DNA from: Lasiodiplodia sp. COLG20
Taxonomy: Eukaryota; Ascomycota; Dothideomycetes; Botryosphaeriales; Botryosphaeriaceae
Direction: 5' to 3'
NCBI GenBank assembly: GCA_009801085.1
Contig: VNWV01000007.1
Span: 186,001-250,000, forward strand
DNA length: 64,000 bases
The notes under the pieces were generated by a model. It saw nothing but the letters and a program-made list of their open reading frames with translations. It had not been told where the DNA came from and searched no databases. This document shows, one piece after another, positions 31,687 to 43,485 of this stretch. The translations under genes and the position numbers were made by a program. The stretch's first letter is position 1; the number at the start of each line of letters is the position of its first letter.

Positions 31687-34600
31687 ATGGCTGACCCGCT
31701 TACTGCCCTCGGCCTCGCTTCCAACGTCGTCCAGTTCATCAACTTTGCCAACGCCCTGATCGACACGCCTGACGAATCCTGCCGCAAAGACCCGCTAATC
31801 ACATACTCCGTGCTGGACACCGTCACCAAGAGTCTTGTGCGTCTCAACGATGGAATCAAATTCACCGTCACTCGCTACCGCGAAAAGGAGGAGGTGGAGA
31901 GCAGACACCAGCGGGTGAAGCAGCGATTGAAGCATTCAAAGCCCGCAGACAAGCCCGTCGAGACGCCCGAGGATCAACGGGAGCGGCTGCACCAAGAGAC
32001 TTTGATCGAGATCGAGGAGCACCTCTCCATTTTGTCCAGCGATTGCAATAGCCGTGTCCAGGAGCTTCTGGGCGCACTGTCCGATTTGAAGTCCAAGTCC
32101 AAAGACGCGGGGACAACATGGCCGACATTTCGCCATGCTCTGCTCACCATCTGGAGCGATGAGGACGTAAATGCCCACACCAAAAACCTCAAGCAATCCC
32201 AGGATATGTTAGGTCAGCTCATGCTGGGCTCACTGCGGGAGTTTGTGAGTTTTCACGGCATCACCTACCAGAAGCTCCTCGACGACCTTGTTGCTCGCAT
32301 AGAGAAGGACGAGTTGCGTATCAAGGAACGCATCGATGAACTCAGCAAGGACCAGAGCGGCCAGCTTCAGGACACGGCAAAGCTGGACTCATTGAAGAAG
32401 CAACAGGATGAGATGTCAGAAAAGCATCACTTCCAGAGGGAGGTCCTCGAGATCTTCGTCCGGAGTGAAAGCAAGCAAGACCCCACTTCTTTCTCATCCT
32501 TGCTTGCAGAAACTGCAGGAAAGCAGAGAGACGAGATTTTTGAGAGACAAATTGTGCAAACGCTGAGGTTTCACGATATGAGAAGCCGATATCGAGAAAT
32601 CTCCAAAGCGCACAAGGAGACTTTCGAATGGGTGTTTGTGGGAACTGATCATGTCAAAAACACAAACGGTGTCGATCGTGGCCAGACGGAATTTTCTGCA
32701 CCACTCAGAGCCAGGCCTCTTGAGCAACATGATTCGCATGCGGCATCGGCAAGGGAATCTGTGAACCAAGGCCTGACCACCACAGACGGCGGGATTCCGA
32801 AGAGAGGCTGGTGGAGCACCCTCCTTCACCGGAGGTTCTCGGACAAAAACGACCGGTCTCCAGATTGGGACAATTACCGGAACTGGCTCGAAGGAAACGA
32901 CCCCCTCTATTGGATTAAGGGAAAGCCCGGAGCTGGTAAATCCACACTAATGAAGCTTCTCCATGATGACGAACGTCTGAAAAGTTATCTTCAGACGTGG
33001 CGTGGCGACTCGGAGCTGGTCATTATGGGCTTCTTCTTCTGGAATTCTGGAGAAATCATGCAGATGTCCAAGGAAGGCCTATTGCGCGCGCTTTTATACC
33101 AGGCTGTTGAGGAGCGTCATGCTCTCATACCCACACTCTTTCCAACGAGGTGGGCATACAGCACTTTATTCGGCCCTGATCACCGCCAGTGGACTGTGCA
33201 AGAGCTGGAAAACGCTTTCAAAATTCTGGTATCGGACGAGTCCAGAAAGTATTTCATCATGATCGACGGCCTGGATGAATACGATGGAGACCCAGGAACT
33301 CTGGTCGAATTCTTGTTGGAATGCTGCAAGAACGGTTCGCACGTCAAGATGTGCGCTTCGAGCCGGCCGTTGGACGTGTTTGAAACGGCGTTTCGAGGCC
33401 AACCCTCACTGTCGTTGGAGCGACTGACAGAGACCGACATTGAAATGTACGCCAAGGAACAGCTCTCAGGAAACAAGTTGTTCCACAGGCTGCAGATCAA
33501 GGAGCCGACAAAGATTGATCAACTCATCCACTCAATTGCTGAAAAGGCAAACGGCAGCTTTTTATGGGTTCAAATCGTCACAGCATCTTTGTTTGAGAGT
33601 CTCCAGGAGAGCGACGACGCAAATCAGTTGCAAGAGCGTCTTGAAAAATACCCACCAGGACTAGATGAGCTGTTTGACATGACTTGGTCCCGGATTAAGG
33701 AAGAAAGCTTTGAGCAATCCTCTCGAATATTCCGGTTGATCCAAACAGCTGAAGCTCCAATGTCTCTGCTATCCATACACTATGCCAATGAGGGACCCGA
33801 CAAAGCCTTGGAAGACGATTTCAGACCCTTGACACCCGCGGAACTGGACGCCATAGCTAGTCAAACGCGGCAGAAGTTGCACGGCCTTTGCGGCAACATG
33901 CTGGATGCGCCATCCTTTGACCAAAACGGTGCTTGGTCCACTGTTCAGTACATACACCGGTCCGTGAAGGACTTCCTTGAGAGCAAGGCTACACGGGAGT
34001 CTATTCGAAGCGGCTCGGCAGAATCGGAGTACGAAATCAAGCTAGCGCTCTGTACTGGATACCTCCGCAGCCTAAAGAAGACCCCTCCGTTGCCGGCACC
34101 ACCTTTTGAGGGATTTCAGCACCTCGCCACACAGTGTCTCAATTTCTCGAAGGCCGTCGAAGCAGAGGACATGAAGGAAAACCTCGCCATTCTCACTCAA
34201 CTTGACCGAGCTGCTGCCAACCTTGTTGGTCCGAAGAACCCACAGCAAGAACAGTGGCGCAAACGTATTCAATCCTGCGTTCCACTCGTTAGCGCCCCGC
34301 ATTGGACCAATGCCTGCCCGCAGCGCACCGGGTCCTCAACCTTCTTTGACTTTGCCTTCCTGGCCGGCTTCTATTCGTACGTTGAGAATGCGCTGCGCGA
34401 GGGAGAGCGCGGCGAGGCGAATAACCTGCTCGCTATGGCCGTGAAGGATGAACGCATCGATACCAAGTTCGTTAGCTTGCTACTCGATCACGATGCCGAC
34501 CCGAATTCAACCAGTGGCGGGACCAACTTCAAGACACCCTGGTACCTCCTGCTGTCCAGTATGTCAACCGGCATCGAAGAGCAGTCTAACCTCAACGACG

Positions 34601-34836
34601 AGGAACGCATCCGACTCGGCCGCCTGGCGCAGATCTTTCTGGCGCATCGAGCGGACCCGTTTGTCACAGTGCGAGGCAGGTCTGCAGAGGAGATTTTGGA
34701 GAAGGTGGTCGGCAAGACAAGCCAAGCGCTTGCGGAGAAGATTGTGACCGCTCTGGAGCAGTCGCGACGGGACAACCCGCAGATGAAGCCAAAGCAGAGT
34801 AAGATCCAGAAGTTGAAGCTGTTTTTGAGGTCTTGA
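31687..34836 (+). CDS. NACHT-domain STAND NTPase (fungal NLR-like protein), 1049 aa
   Basis: Single exon; ATG context CAGCATGG. Residues 1-200 (MADPLTALGLASNVVQFINFANALI) are the helical N-terminal domain common in fungal NACHT proteins. A helical linker follows to about 390. The NACHT ATPase begins at WDNYRNWL with Walker A GKPGAGKST (412-420), Walker B IMIDGLDE (524-531), and CASSRPLDVFE (sensor-like). An arm region has ANGSFLWVQIVTASL and YIHRSVKDFLES (about 755-770). The C-terminus has weak ankyrin-like units (LLLDHDADPNSTSGG, FLAHRADPFVTVRG). Such proteins are switch ATPases in fungal non-self recognition and programmed cell death. No HET, patatin, HeLo-like or amyloid motif is recognised at the N-terminus, so the effector type is unknown. 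Confidence 0.9.
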   Translation: MADPLTALGLASNVVQFINFANALIDTPDESCRKDPLITYSVLDTVTKSLVRLNDGIKFTVTRYREKEEVESRHQRVKQRLKHSKPADKPVETPEDQRERLHQETLIEIEEHLSILSSDCNSRVQELLGALSDLKSKSKDAGTTWPTFRHALLTIWSDEDVNAHTKNLKQSQDMLGQLMLGSLREFVSFHGITYQKLLDDLVARIEKDELRIKERIDELSKDQSGQLQDTAKLDSLKKQQDEMSEKHHFQREVLEIFVRSESKQDPTSFSSLLAETAGKQRDEIFERQIVQTLRFHDMRSRYREISKAHKETFEWVFVGTDHVKNTNGVDRGQTEFSAPLRARPLEQHDSHAASARESVNQGLTTTDGGIPKRGWWSTLLHRRFSDKNDRSPDWDNYRNWLEGNDPLYWIKGKPGAGKSTLMKLLHDDERLKSYLQTWRGDSELVIMGFFFWNSGEIMQMSKEGLLRALLYQAVEERHALIPTLFPTRWAYSTLFGPDHRQWTVQELENAFKILVSDESRKYFIMIDGLDEYDGDPGTLVEFLLECCKNGSHVKMCASSRPLDVFETAFRGQPSLSLERLTETDIEMYAKEQLSGNKLFHRLQIKEPTKIDQLIHSIAEKANGSFLWVQIVTASLFESLQESDDANQLQERLEKYPPGLDELFDMTWSRIKEESFEQSSRIFRLIQTAEAPMSLLSIHYANEGPDKALEDDFRPLTPAELDAIASQTRQKLHGLCGNMLDAPSFDQNGAWSTVQYIHRSVKDFLESKATRESIRSGSAESEYEIKLALCTGYLRSLKKTPPLPAPPFEGFQHLATQCLNFSKAVEAEDMKENLAILTQLDRAAANLVGPKNPQQEQWRKRIQSCVPLVSAPHWTNACPQRTGSSTFFDFAFLAGFYSYVENALREGERGEANNLLAMAVKDERIDTKFVSLLLDHDADPNSTSGGTNFKTPWYLLLSSMSTGIEEQSNLNDEERIRLGRLAQIFLAHRADPFVTVRGRSAEEILEKVVGKTSQALAEKIVTALEQSRRDNPQMKPKQSKIQKLKLFLRS

Positions 34837-35359
34837 TTGCTTTTACCATTTTGTTTAGCAGGACCTTCCGGTTCGTTTGTATTTATGATTCCCCATTGTA
34901 TAGCGTTGGAGTATCAAGCATCGGCGCTGGAACCTAGGTGATGACCCGTCTTAGTAAGCTCCAGCCAAGTAGAAAGGTGGGGCCATGTTCGATTTCAATC
35001 AATCTCGCTCGCACATTTCGACTGATATTGCGCACATGGTCTATGGTGTAAAATTTGGACTACAACCACCGTTCGGAATAATTTCGTGAGCCTTGTCCGG
35101 TGACTGCAAATCTCACCGCCGACGACCTATCGCGGAGTACTTCCATATCTATGCGAGTACTCCGGGTAAATGCTGCATACATTACGTGAGATATTTTCTC
35201 TAAGCGAGACGGTTGTTCGAACAAGCCCAAGCTTGAAGGCTCCACATCTGCCGTGCGCTTAGTCCATAGCAGTCCTGGCCCCCAAACGAGCAAGATATAA
35301 GTCCATTCATGTATGTATGATGGCGCTCTTGGCCAGCAATTCTTCTATCCGCAAATGCT
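34837..35359. other. intergenic region
   Basis: 3' flank of the NACHT gene and promoter of the DUF3176 gene. No coding signal is seen. Confidence 0.6.
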
Positions 35360-37485
35360 ATGGCGTCCCAGCTGACCTCTTTGGATTATCAGCCTCTTGC
35401 AAATCCAAAAACCACCGACGAAAATACGGATGCCCAGCATGAGTCGAGCAACCGGCGAACTTCCTGGATGAGTGAATCCCGACCAGCGGCAACGCAGGAG
35501 ATAAGCAACCACGAAGAGGGGAGCCCAAAGTCTCCCTGCGAGCAGGCTCGCTCGCTCAGCCCTGAGTTGATTTCGTTCGGCCAACCAAAGGATCACGTTG
35601 GCCCGACCCGCAGCTCCTCATTCCACTGGTTCTCGAAGTTGTCGACGCTCGAGGACTGGTGGTTCTTCGAGCTCTTGGGGGTCCTTGGCGCAGCTGGTGC
35701 GCTCATTGGGATAGTTATAGTTTTATGGAAGTACGACAACGAACCACAGCCGCAGTGGGATGGCATCTCCCTCAACTCGTTGGTGTCGTGGCTCAGCACC
35801 GTCGCCAAGGCTTGCGTTCTGATGCCCGTCACCAAGGGCCTAAGTCAACTGAAGTGGGTATGGTTTGCGGAGAAAGACCGGCCACTGGCCGATATCGCCG
35901 TCTTTGATGCGGCAAGTCGTGGTCTTGTTGGAAGTGCGGAGCTGCTGTGGCATCTCAGAGGAAGGTCTGTTGATATCGTTTGCGTGCAAGATCTGGCCGT
36001 TGACGCCCTATTTGCAGACATTTTGCGGTTCTCGGGAGCGTGGCTGTAATCCTGGGCCTAGGGTTTGATCCATTCACTCAGAACCTTATCCATTATTACG
36101 CAAAATCTGTTCCCGACATGGATCAGGTAGCGCGTCTTGCCAATGCTTCTACGTACGAGACGGTCGGCCCAGGGATCGGGGGTAATGGTACGGGGCACGA
36201 CTGTTCAGATGGCCACACAGACTGCTAACAGAAAGCAGTCTACTATGTCGACCCAGTCCTGAAGTCCAACGTATACAGCGCGCTGTTCAACACGGATCCT
36301 ACGGCAGCATGGGCGACTCCACAGTACTCCTGCAGCACCGGAAACTGCAACTGGGGGCCAGCATCAACGTTCGCTTATTGCGCGCAATGCTCCGACGTCA
36401 GCGCAAGCTTGAACTACAGCTGCCCCATCGGATCGGACTCGTTTCGCAAGAACTGCACGGTGTCCCTGCTGGATTCGGGGTATTCCCTATGGTACAGGCA
36501 GATGTCACCAAGCTTCTCGAACGGAGTTGTCATGACAATGGGGCCCAACACGGCGAAAAGCAACGCCACGTCCCTGACGTTCAACTCGATCCGCGCGGTA
36601 GTCAACGACTCTGGACTTGTCGACTCGACAGGCGACAATGTCGTTTCCAGTAACCTCAGCTCCAACACGACCTTCATCGGCACTGAGTGCGCCATCGTTC
36701 CCTGCGTGCGCAGCTTCAATGCTTCGGTTGTCAACGGCACCTACCGCGAACAAGATGTCGGCACATGGTACGGGTCCAACGAAAGCATCAGCACATGGAT
36801 GGCGTCTCACGTCGACCCGCCGTGGGGCCTCGAGCATGGCGTGCGCCCGGGGCAGACGTTCGGCATCCGCGACGGCTGGGTCGTCAAGACGCTGCTGGAC
36901 TACTACCTGCGGCAGATCCTACGCGCCAACGTCACCGTCAGCGCCGACGCCCTGGCCTTCGATGTCGCTGCACGGCCGCTCGGATCGACTTTTCCGTGGT
37001 ATGACGCTGCCGACGTCGCCCAGGCTATCTTCTACGCCAAGTTCACCGCCGATACGTGCGATACCCCTGACGATAAGTTCGCCTGCGCCGTGGCCAATGT
37101 CGCTAAGGCCGTGTCCAAGGCCATTAGGGATGCACCGTACGTCGCCAACGGGACGTCCGGGGCGGACATGGCGTTGGGCCAGACCATGGTGACAGTGACA
37201 TACGTGCGCGTTCGCTGGGGTTGGCTGGCGCTCCCCGTGCTGGTGTGGGTACTGGGTGTAGTTACATGGATCGGCACAGCGTGGAAGACACGTAGGGCCA
37301 AGATTCAGACGTGGCGGAGCAGTCCATTGCCACTGTTGTTTCTGTATCGAGAACAAGATAGTCAGCGTGAGAGGGAGGACGCAGCGGCGTACGGCCCATC
37401 CGACGAAGGTTACGAGAGGAGGGCGGAGGATATTAGAGCGAGACTGTCTGTCAAAAGAGACGGGGCGAGACTCGTGGATTCCTGA
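35360..37485 (+). CDS. DUF3176 multi-pass membrane protein, about 673 aa
   Basis: Three exons, join(35360..35964,36018..36187,36239..37485). The N-terminal 95 residues are polar. Transmembrane segments lie at about 100-122 (FFELLGVLGAAGALIGIVIVLW), 140-160 (SLVSWLSTVAKACVLMPV) and 203-222 (FAVLGSVAVILGLGF). A long extracytoplasmic region with CSTGNCNWG and many N-glycosylation sequons (NGTY, NSSxx-like) follows, then a final segment LALPVLVWVLGVVTWIGTAW and a charged cytosolic tail. This layout and the WxxISLNSLVSWLSTVAKA block are typical of DUF3176, a Pezizomycotina family of unknown function. The third exon has tandem acceptors AAG/CAG; use of the upstream one (exon from 36236) adds one alanine. 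Confidence 0.88.
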
Positions 37486-38156
37486 GTACGTCTCGCAGGC
37501 TCCTTCCGAAGATGCCGCAACTTTGAGGTATATGCAGTTCTTATCCAAATGTAGACGTTTAATTCAATCTTGAGATAAGTCATTCTGTCGCACTGCAAGG
37601 TATGCTCTGCTCTCCAGAACCCGAAGGGCTCCCTTTCTGAACCGTTGTTTTCTTGTAAATGTGGGTCCGGGCAAAGTGCCTGGATGGACTTTTTCAATCT
37701 CGCGTTACAGATCCCAGTATTCAACATCTAGAACGGTCTGTATTCAAGGTCAAAGAAATCGAAGAGTGATGAGGGAAGATAGAGTCAGTGTGAAGTCCCT
37801 TCCCACAGGAAGCTTGCAGGCTAAGGGAAGACTCTTATCCAGTGGCTGGGCTGAGCGCCAACAGGACTTCAGCATGAACAGGCTGGGATCGGTTGCTGTC
37901 ATTGGCCTGTTCAACGAAGTAGATGCAAGTAGAAGCGAGATGAGATGGAAAGGAAGAGCTTGATGGTGGGCGGGTCCTGGGGTCAGCCCTATGGGCGCCA
38001 AGCCGCCGCTAGCGTCCGTGTGCAAAGCAACTTTCGAAGCTCCAGACGCCATGATGCGCGACTCAACCTCCGCCGCCGCCTTCACCCCACCCCGACCGAT
38101 GATTGCTTCCTAGATCCGACACACCCTCCGCATCCTTCGCCGCTCGCTCGCCCATC
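37486..38156. other. intergenic region
   Basis: 3' flank of the DUF3176 gene and promoter of PRP46. A pyrimidine-rich leader runs up to the PRP46 ATG. No other gene is seen. Confidence 0.6.
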
Positions 38157-39728
38157 ATGACCGACGTCGCGTCTTCTCCGCCCCCCGTCTCCGCCGCCAC
38201 AGTTGTAAGTCGCCATCGCCATCCAAACGCGCGTTGGCCGTGTCTAACAATTGCTTCGGAACAGAACCTTGTCCGCACTTCGGCCAAGAGAACACGAGAG
38301 GTCTTCGCTGCCGACTTTGCCTCGCCCTCCGCTCTAGAAAGCTCCTCAACCAGCGCCTTCTCCATCGCCCCTTCCACAACCTCCCCGGCCGAGCTCGCAG
38401 ACCACGAGTCCGTCGCCACCCGCATACGCAATGAGTACCAGGACTTGAAGGAGCTTCCGCCTGCATTGGCTGCGAAGCAGGCAAGTGCTGCTGCCACAGC
38501 CGCCGCGCGTCGAAAAAAGGCGAAACAGGCGTCGGCCGAGGACCAGGTCTCCGATCCGAAGATGGTGAAAATGATTGAGGGCATCTCGGCCAAGGACGAG
38601 GAACGCAAGAACGCGGCTGCCGCGTCGACGGCGCTGACGGTGCGTGGCAAGGGCAACCCGCTCCCGCCCAACGCCAACGGTCCTACGCCCCAGCGCGATC
38701 TACCGGGCAACAGCCTGGTGCGGAGGGAAGTGCTGCGCCAGCCGAAGCCCGACTGGCACGCCCCTTGGAAGCTGATGCGCGTCATATCCGGTCACTTGGG
38801 CTGGGTGCGCGCTCTGGCTGTCGAGCCGGGCAACCAGTGGTTTGCAAGTGGTGCTGGAGACCGCACTATCAAGATCTGGGACTTGGCTTCAGGCAACCTG
38901 AAGCTCACCTTGACTGGCCACATTTCGACCGTCCGGGGCTTGGCTGTGTCGCCCAGACACCCATATCTCTTTTCGTGCGGTGAAGACAAGAAGGTGAAGT
39001 GCTGGGATTTGGAGACGAACAAGGTCATTCGCGACTATCACGGCCATCTCAGCGGTGTCTATACCCTGAGCCTCCATCCTACATTGGATGTCCTGGTCAC
39101 CGGTGGTCGCGATGGTGTGGCGCGTGTTTGGGACATGCGTACGCGTAGCAACATCCACGTGCTGGCCGGCCACAAGGGAACAGTCTGTGACGTCAAGTGC
39201 CAGGAGGCAGATCCCCAGGTCATCTCAGCATCACTGGACTCCACAGTCCGCATGTGGGATCTGGCAGCAGGCAAGACCATGGGCGTGCTGACGCACCACA
39301 AGAAGGGTGTCCGCGCACTGACGACGCACCCGAAGGAGTTCACATTCGCGAGTGGCAGCTCGGGGTCCATCAAGCAGTGGAAGTGCCCCGAGGGTGCCTT
39401 CATGCAGAACTTCGACGGCCACAACGCCATCATCAACACCCTGGCCGTAAACGAGGACAACGTCCTCTTCTCCGGCGGTGACAACGGTTCGGTTTCCTTC
39501 TGGGACTGGAAAACCGGCCACCGCTTCCAGAGCCTCGACTCCGTCGCCCAGCCTGGTTCACTTGACGCTGAGGCTGGCATCATGAGCAGCACCTTCGATC
39601 TCACCGGTCTGCGTCTGCTCACCGGCGAGGCCGATAAGACCATCAAGGTCTGGAAGCCCGACGAGAACGCTACGCCGGAGACACATCCACTAGATTGGAA
39701 GCCTACGCTTGGAAGACAAAAATTCTAA
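38157..39728 (+). CDS. PRP46: pre-mRNA-splicing factor Prp46/PLRG1, WD40 protein, 503 aa
   Basis: Two exons, join(38157..38204,38265..39728). The 60-nt intron is a multiple of three and has no in-frame stop, but its GTAAGT donor, TCTAACA branch site and ACAG acceptor are canonical. The N-terminal 185 residues are Ala/Ser/Lys-rich. [27 protein letters not shown] opens a seven-blade WD40 propeller to about residue 490, with repeated GH...D...WD blades ([40 protein letters not shown]). This precise sequence is characteristic of PLRG1/Prp46, a core member of the Prp19/NTC complex that activates the spliceosome in the nucleus. Confidence 0.95.
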   Translation: MTDVASSPPPVSAATVVSRHRHPNARWPCLTIASEQNLVRTSAKRTREVFAADFASPSALESSSTSAFSIAPSTTSPAELADHESVATRIRNEYQDLKELPPALAAKQASAAATAAARRKKAKQASAEDQVSDPKMVKMIEGISAKDEERKNAAAASTALTVRGKGNPLPPNANGPTPQRDLPGNSLVRREVLRQPKPDWHAPWKLMRVISGHLGWVRALAVEPGNQWFASGAGDRTIKIWDLASGNLKLTLTGHISTVRGLAVSPRHPYLFSCGEDKKVKCWDLETNKVIRDYHGHLSGVYTLSLHPTLDVLVTGGRDGVARVWDMRTRSNIHVLAGHKGTVCDVKCQEADPQVISASLDSTVRMWDLAAGKTMGVLTHHKKGVRALTTHPKEFTFASGSSGSIKQWKCPEGAFMQNFDGHNAIINTLAVNEDNVLFSGGDNGSVSFWDWKTGHRFQSLDSVAQPGSLDAEAGIMSSTFDLTGLRLLTGEADKTIKVWKPDENATPETHPLDWKPTLGRQKF

Positions 39729-40055
39729 TGTGGAGTGGGAGTGGTGTTATCTTTCGCGTGTGGAAACTTCTTTTACATACCTGATATTTGCATGTGTATG
39801 AGAGCGGAGCTGGGTTGGGTTGGCAAGGAGTTCTACTTCGGGTTAAGGACGCTGCAAGCAAAAAAAGAGAGGAATCGAACTCGATCTTCATTGAGTGGAT
39901 CACGCTGCAGACGAGTTGAAGTGCGGCTCTTTGGGGAACATTAGAAGATTAATATACCCAAGTTCTTTCAGTGGCACACTCGGCCTTGCCTGATTATCCA
40001 CTTTGAGTTCTACACGTGAGATCCCATCGTCGTCGTCACAGACCCCACCCCCCTT
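39729..40055. other. intergenic region between convergent PRP46 and ORC1
   Basis: About 330 nt holding the two 3' ends. No gene is seen. Confidence 0.65.
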
Positions 40056-42693
40056 TCAACCAAACCCCAGCCCTTTGACCTCCTCGTCGTCCTTCAACGC
40101 CAGTCTCACTTCCTCGTCGCTCACTCCTAACCTCACCCTTCCCACCCTCTCTCCTCTCCGCGCCTCCAACCCCACTATTCCCGCTTCCATCAACTCGGCC
40201 GCCGCGTTGCCCATCCCGGTGACGCGCGCCGCTTTCTCGCGCTGCTGTTGTGCTGCCGCCACCGCCGCCATCTTCGCCGGGCCGGGCGGTCGGCCGCGGC
40301 GCGGCGTGGCCGGCTGCTGCTGCTGCGAGGTCGCTAGACCGCTGAGCAGTCCGTCTGCGGCAACGCCGTCGTCATCGCCGCCGCCGCTGGCAATCGACGG
40401 CAGCGACCGGTGGCCGCCCAGCAGGCAGGCGTGGATGGCGTCGGTCTGGCTCATGAGGGCCAGGTTGCGCGCCTCGTCCAGGACGTCGCCCAGGGCCGCC
40501 TCCTGGACGCCGGTGCGGCGCACGCGCGCCAGCAGCGCGGCGAGGAACAGCTTCGACGCGAGCGGCAGCGCGCGGAGGGCCTGCTGCAGCGGGCTGCTGG
40601 TCGCCTCGGCGATGGCCTGCTTGATCGTCGCGATGGTCACCACGGCCGGCTTCTTCGCACCGCCGCCCGGGTTGGCCTGCGCGGCGCGGCCCGGCGTCTT
40701 GCTGGGCGTGTTGGGCGCTGAGTCGTCGCCGCCGCCGCTGTTCGCGTCGAGTGATGCGGCTTCGGCAATCTCGACTGCCCTCCGGCAGATGTCGAGCGCG
40801 CGACGCGCGTCTCCGGACACGGCGGCTACCTTGCGGGAGGCGAACTGGATAGCGTCGGGATGCACGATGTTGCCGGGAACATTACTCAGGCGCGATTGGA
40901 TGATGGACATAAGCTGGTCGTGCGTGTAGCCAGGAAAGGTTATGCGTGTCAGGCCTGTTGCGGAGCGGGCCGCCCGGTTAGCAGCCGTTAAGCGCATCGA
41001 ATTGCATCGATGAATGATCAAACGCGGCCATCAAAGAGGGGAATTGGCGCGGGCCGTCGCAGGCGGCACGAGTGCCGCGATGTATGATGCCAAGAGTTAC
41101 CCTTTTGGGTAATAGCGTGGGGTGAGCGAAGAGTTGGACTTACCTAATCGGCTGCTTATCTTATTGCTAAGGGTTCTCTCAGGCAGATCCATGGTGTTTG
41201 CAACGGCAAGCACAATCAGCCGGCTGTGGCGTAGGCCGGGCCAGTTGAAAAAGTTGTACATGACACTTTGATTTTTGGTGACAAGCTGGTCCAATTCATC
41301 CATCAGTACCACGCAAGGCACTCGACGTGGGCTTGGGCTCGAGAATTCACGCTCGAGAAGTTCGAGCGCGTGTGCGGGGCTGACGCGGTCTCCGCGTAGA
41401 GCTTCCCACAGAAGGGAGTACGACTGGTGAGGGTCGGTCACTTTCATGCCGTTAATCTCGACGAAAATGAAGTCATCGAGCTCTTCCTCCTGTACGGCCG
41501 CATTGAGCTGTGCGACAACTTCGCGAACGGTTGCTGTCTTTCCGGTGCCGGGAGTACCAGAAATGTAAATGCAAGATCCTGAACCATCCGTAATGGCGGC
41601 CTCTAAATGAGAGTAGACGGTTGAGAACTCTTCTTCACGGCATGGGAGAGAAGCAGGGACGGACGAGACATGCAGCTGATTCCGTGCGACCTGGTACGGT
41701 GACGACAGGACATTTGGAGAGAGGATGCGGGTCCCAAGGGGAGTGAACTCCAGCGGCTTCTTGACGACAATGCGCTTATGTGTAGGCGTGAGGAATTTGC
41801 GAGGCGTGAGATCTTTTCTTCTGGATGTGGGAGTAGTAGCATCGTTCAGTTTGCGTCGCTTCTTTGGAGTTTGGGGAATGCCTTCGTCGTCGTCTTCTGG
41901 TACTACAAAGTCGTCCATTTCATGCTTCGTCTTCCTCGGGTCCCTTCGTTTGCGCGTCTCCTTTGTCTGGGTCTTGACAAGCTCTACGAGACCGGGGATG
42001 TCATCCTCGCCGGCGTACACATCTTCCCAGCGGAAGACATCTGTATATGTAGCCGTGCGCGTGTTGACGCCGCGTTGGCAAACAAATAATTTCCCGCAGT
42101 CCTTTGACGTGCGCGGAACCTTGCCAGCAGGGAACTTTTGGAGGAACGTGTCCATGGAGACGACTGTGGCGCGGCCGTTGATTGTCGTGAGGGGGTTGTC
42201 GTCAAAGTAGGCCGTAATGTACAGTTCGTTCTAGCAGGAGTCAGCAATTGCTTGCTGTGACGTCGCGGCAACATGCACTCACCTCCATGTAGTCCGTCCG
42301 GCGGCGCGCCTTGTTACGGATCTCCTTCGGGGTGGAGAACCACATGAAGTTGGCCATCTTCTCCTCGTTCCCATCCTCGTCGCTGCCGTCGAACAGGTCG
42401 CAGATGATGCCGACCCACGCCTCGTTGCCCTCTGCTTTCAACAGCACAGTGTCGCCCAGGCGGCATGCGAAATTGCCCATGCGGGCGCCGACGATGGTGC
42501 GCTTCGAGGCCTGGGTCTTTTTTTGGCGGCCAGCTCTGCCGCGGGGCGTCGCGTCGTCGTCACCATCGTAGAGCCATTCCCACGGGTAGTCCTCGATGCC
42601 TAGCTCGTCATCCGAGTCCTCGCGCAGGACGCCGCCGCCCTTGAGCCACTGCCGGGCGCGCTCTGTCTTAGTTTGCTTGCGGGCGGGCGCCAT
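40056..42693 (-). CDS. ORC1: origin recognition complex subunit 1, 798 aa
   Basis: Three exons, complement(join(40056..40954,41144..42230,42283..42693)), with introns of 189 and 52 nt. The N-terminus contains a BAH domain (about residues 65-210: RLGDTVLLKAEGNEAWVGIICDLF, NFMWFSTPKEI, YITAYFDDNPLTTINGRATV). A basic, disordered linker follows (KKRRKLNDATTPTSRRKDLTPRKFLTP). The AAA+ ATPase has Walker A GTPGTGKT near 361 and Walker B VVLMDELD near 442, then VANTMDLPERTLSNKISSRLG and the ISGDARRALDICRRAVE-like lid. The C-terminus is a winged-helix region. It is the ATP-binding ORC subunit that marks origins and loads MCM in G1. The start at 42693 has a better context than the in-frame ATG at 42750. 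Confidence 0.95.
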
Positions 42694-43485
42694 GGTTGTG
42701 TGGTTTTGGCTGAGATCGCCGGCGTTCGGGTCCGCGGTCGCGTCAACCAACGCGCCGGGTTGCTACGCGGCGCACGTGATCGCGACTACGTCATCGCCTT
42801 CCCTATCGATACTGACTACTGCAACGTCACTCCGCAACAGCTGGCGCGAAGGAAGCCACCAAAGGGATGGCACTTGGCAGGTTGTTGGAATGGTTCTGGA
42901 AGCAGACGTCGGGACGCGCCGGCATGTGAAGGCTGCACGCGAAGGATGCGTTCCGGGCCACATGGTGAATTACGCGTGGCTTCGACACCAACATGGAAGC
43001 AACCATCTCCAGGAGATCACGCAATGGCGCAGCGCCGACTGACATCACGGTGTTCGAAGAATAATGTTTCTGAAGGATCTAGATTGATGCTTCCAATTTT
43101 AGCTCTGCAAGCAACTCCCCACCGCATCCGCCGGCACCCTAAATGCGACCGACGCATGGCCATGCCCGAAGAGGAAACCCGAAGCGTAATGCTCTCAAGC
43201 TGTAACTGAGGAACCCGATGAACGCCTCCGCGCCGATGCAAGACCCTTTGATAATCTGAAGTGAACCCAGAAGAAGCGACAAAATCCGCCCATGTCAGTG
43301 CCAAGCCTGGCACGCCGACTAGAAACGACAGTCGTGTCTAACGCCCTCGCTGAACGAATGGTATCAGGATGCAAACACGCCAAAAGTAATTTACAGACGA
43401 AGTAGAGAAAGGAAAGAGTCGTCGCATCGTGGCAATGCTCGTAACGCTCGTATGCAGGAAAAGTGAAGGAAAACACGCAGAACGC
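42694..43485. other. intergenic region
   Basis: Upstream region of ORC1 and 3' flank of the bZIP gene. Short overlapping frames only. No gene is supported. Confidence 0.55.

Noticed and set aside
40003..40929. 308-codon plus-strand frame opposite ORC1 exon 3
   Set aside because: Antisense shadow of the Ala/Gly/Arg-rich C-terminal part of ORC1.
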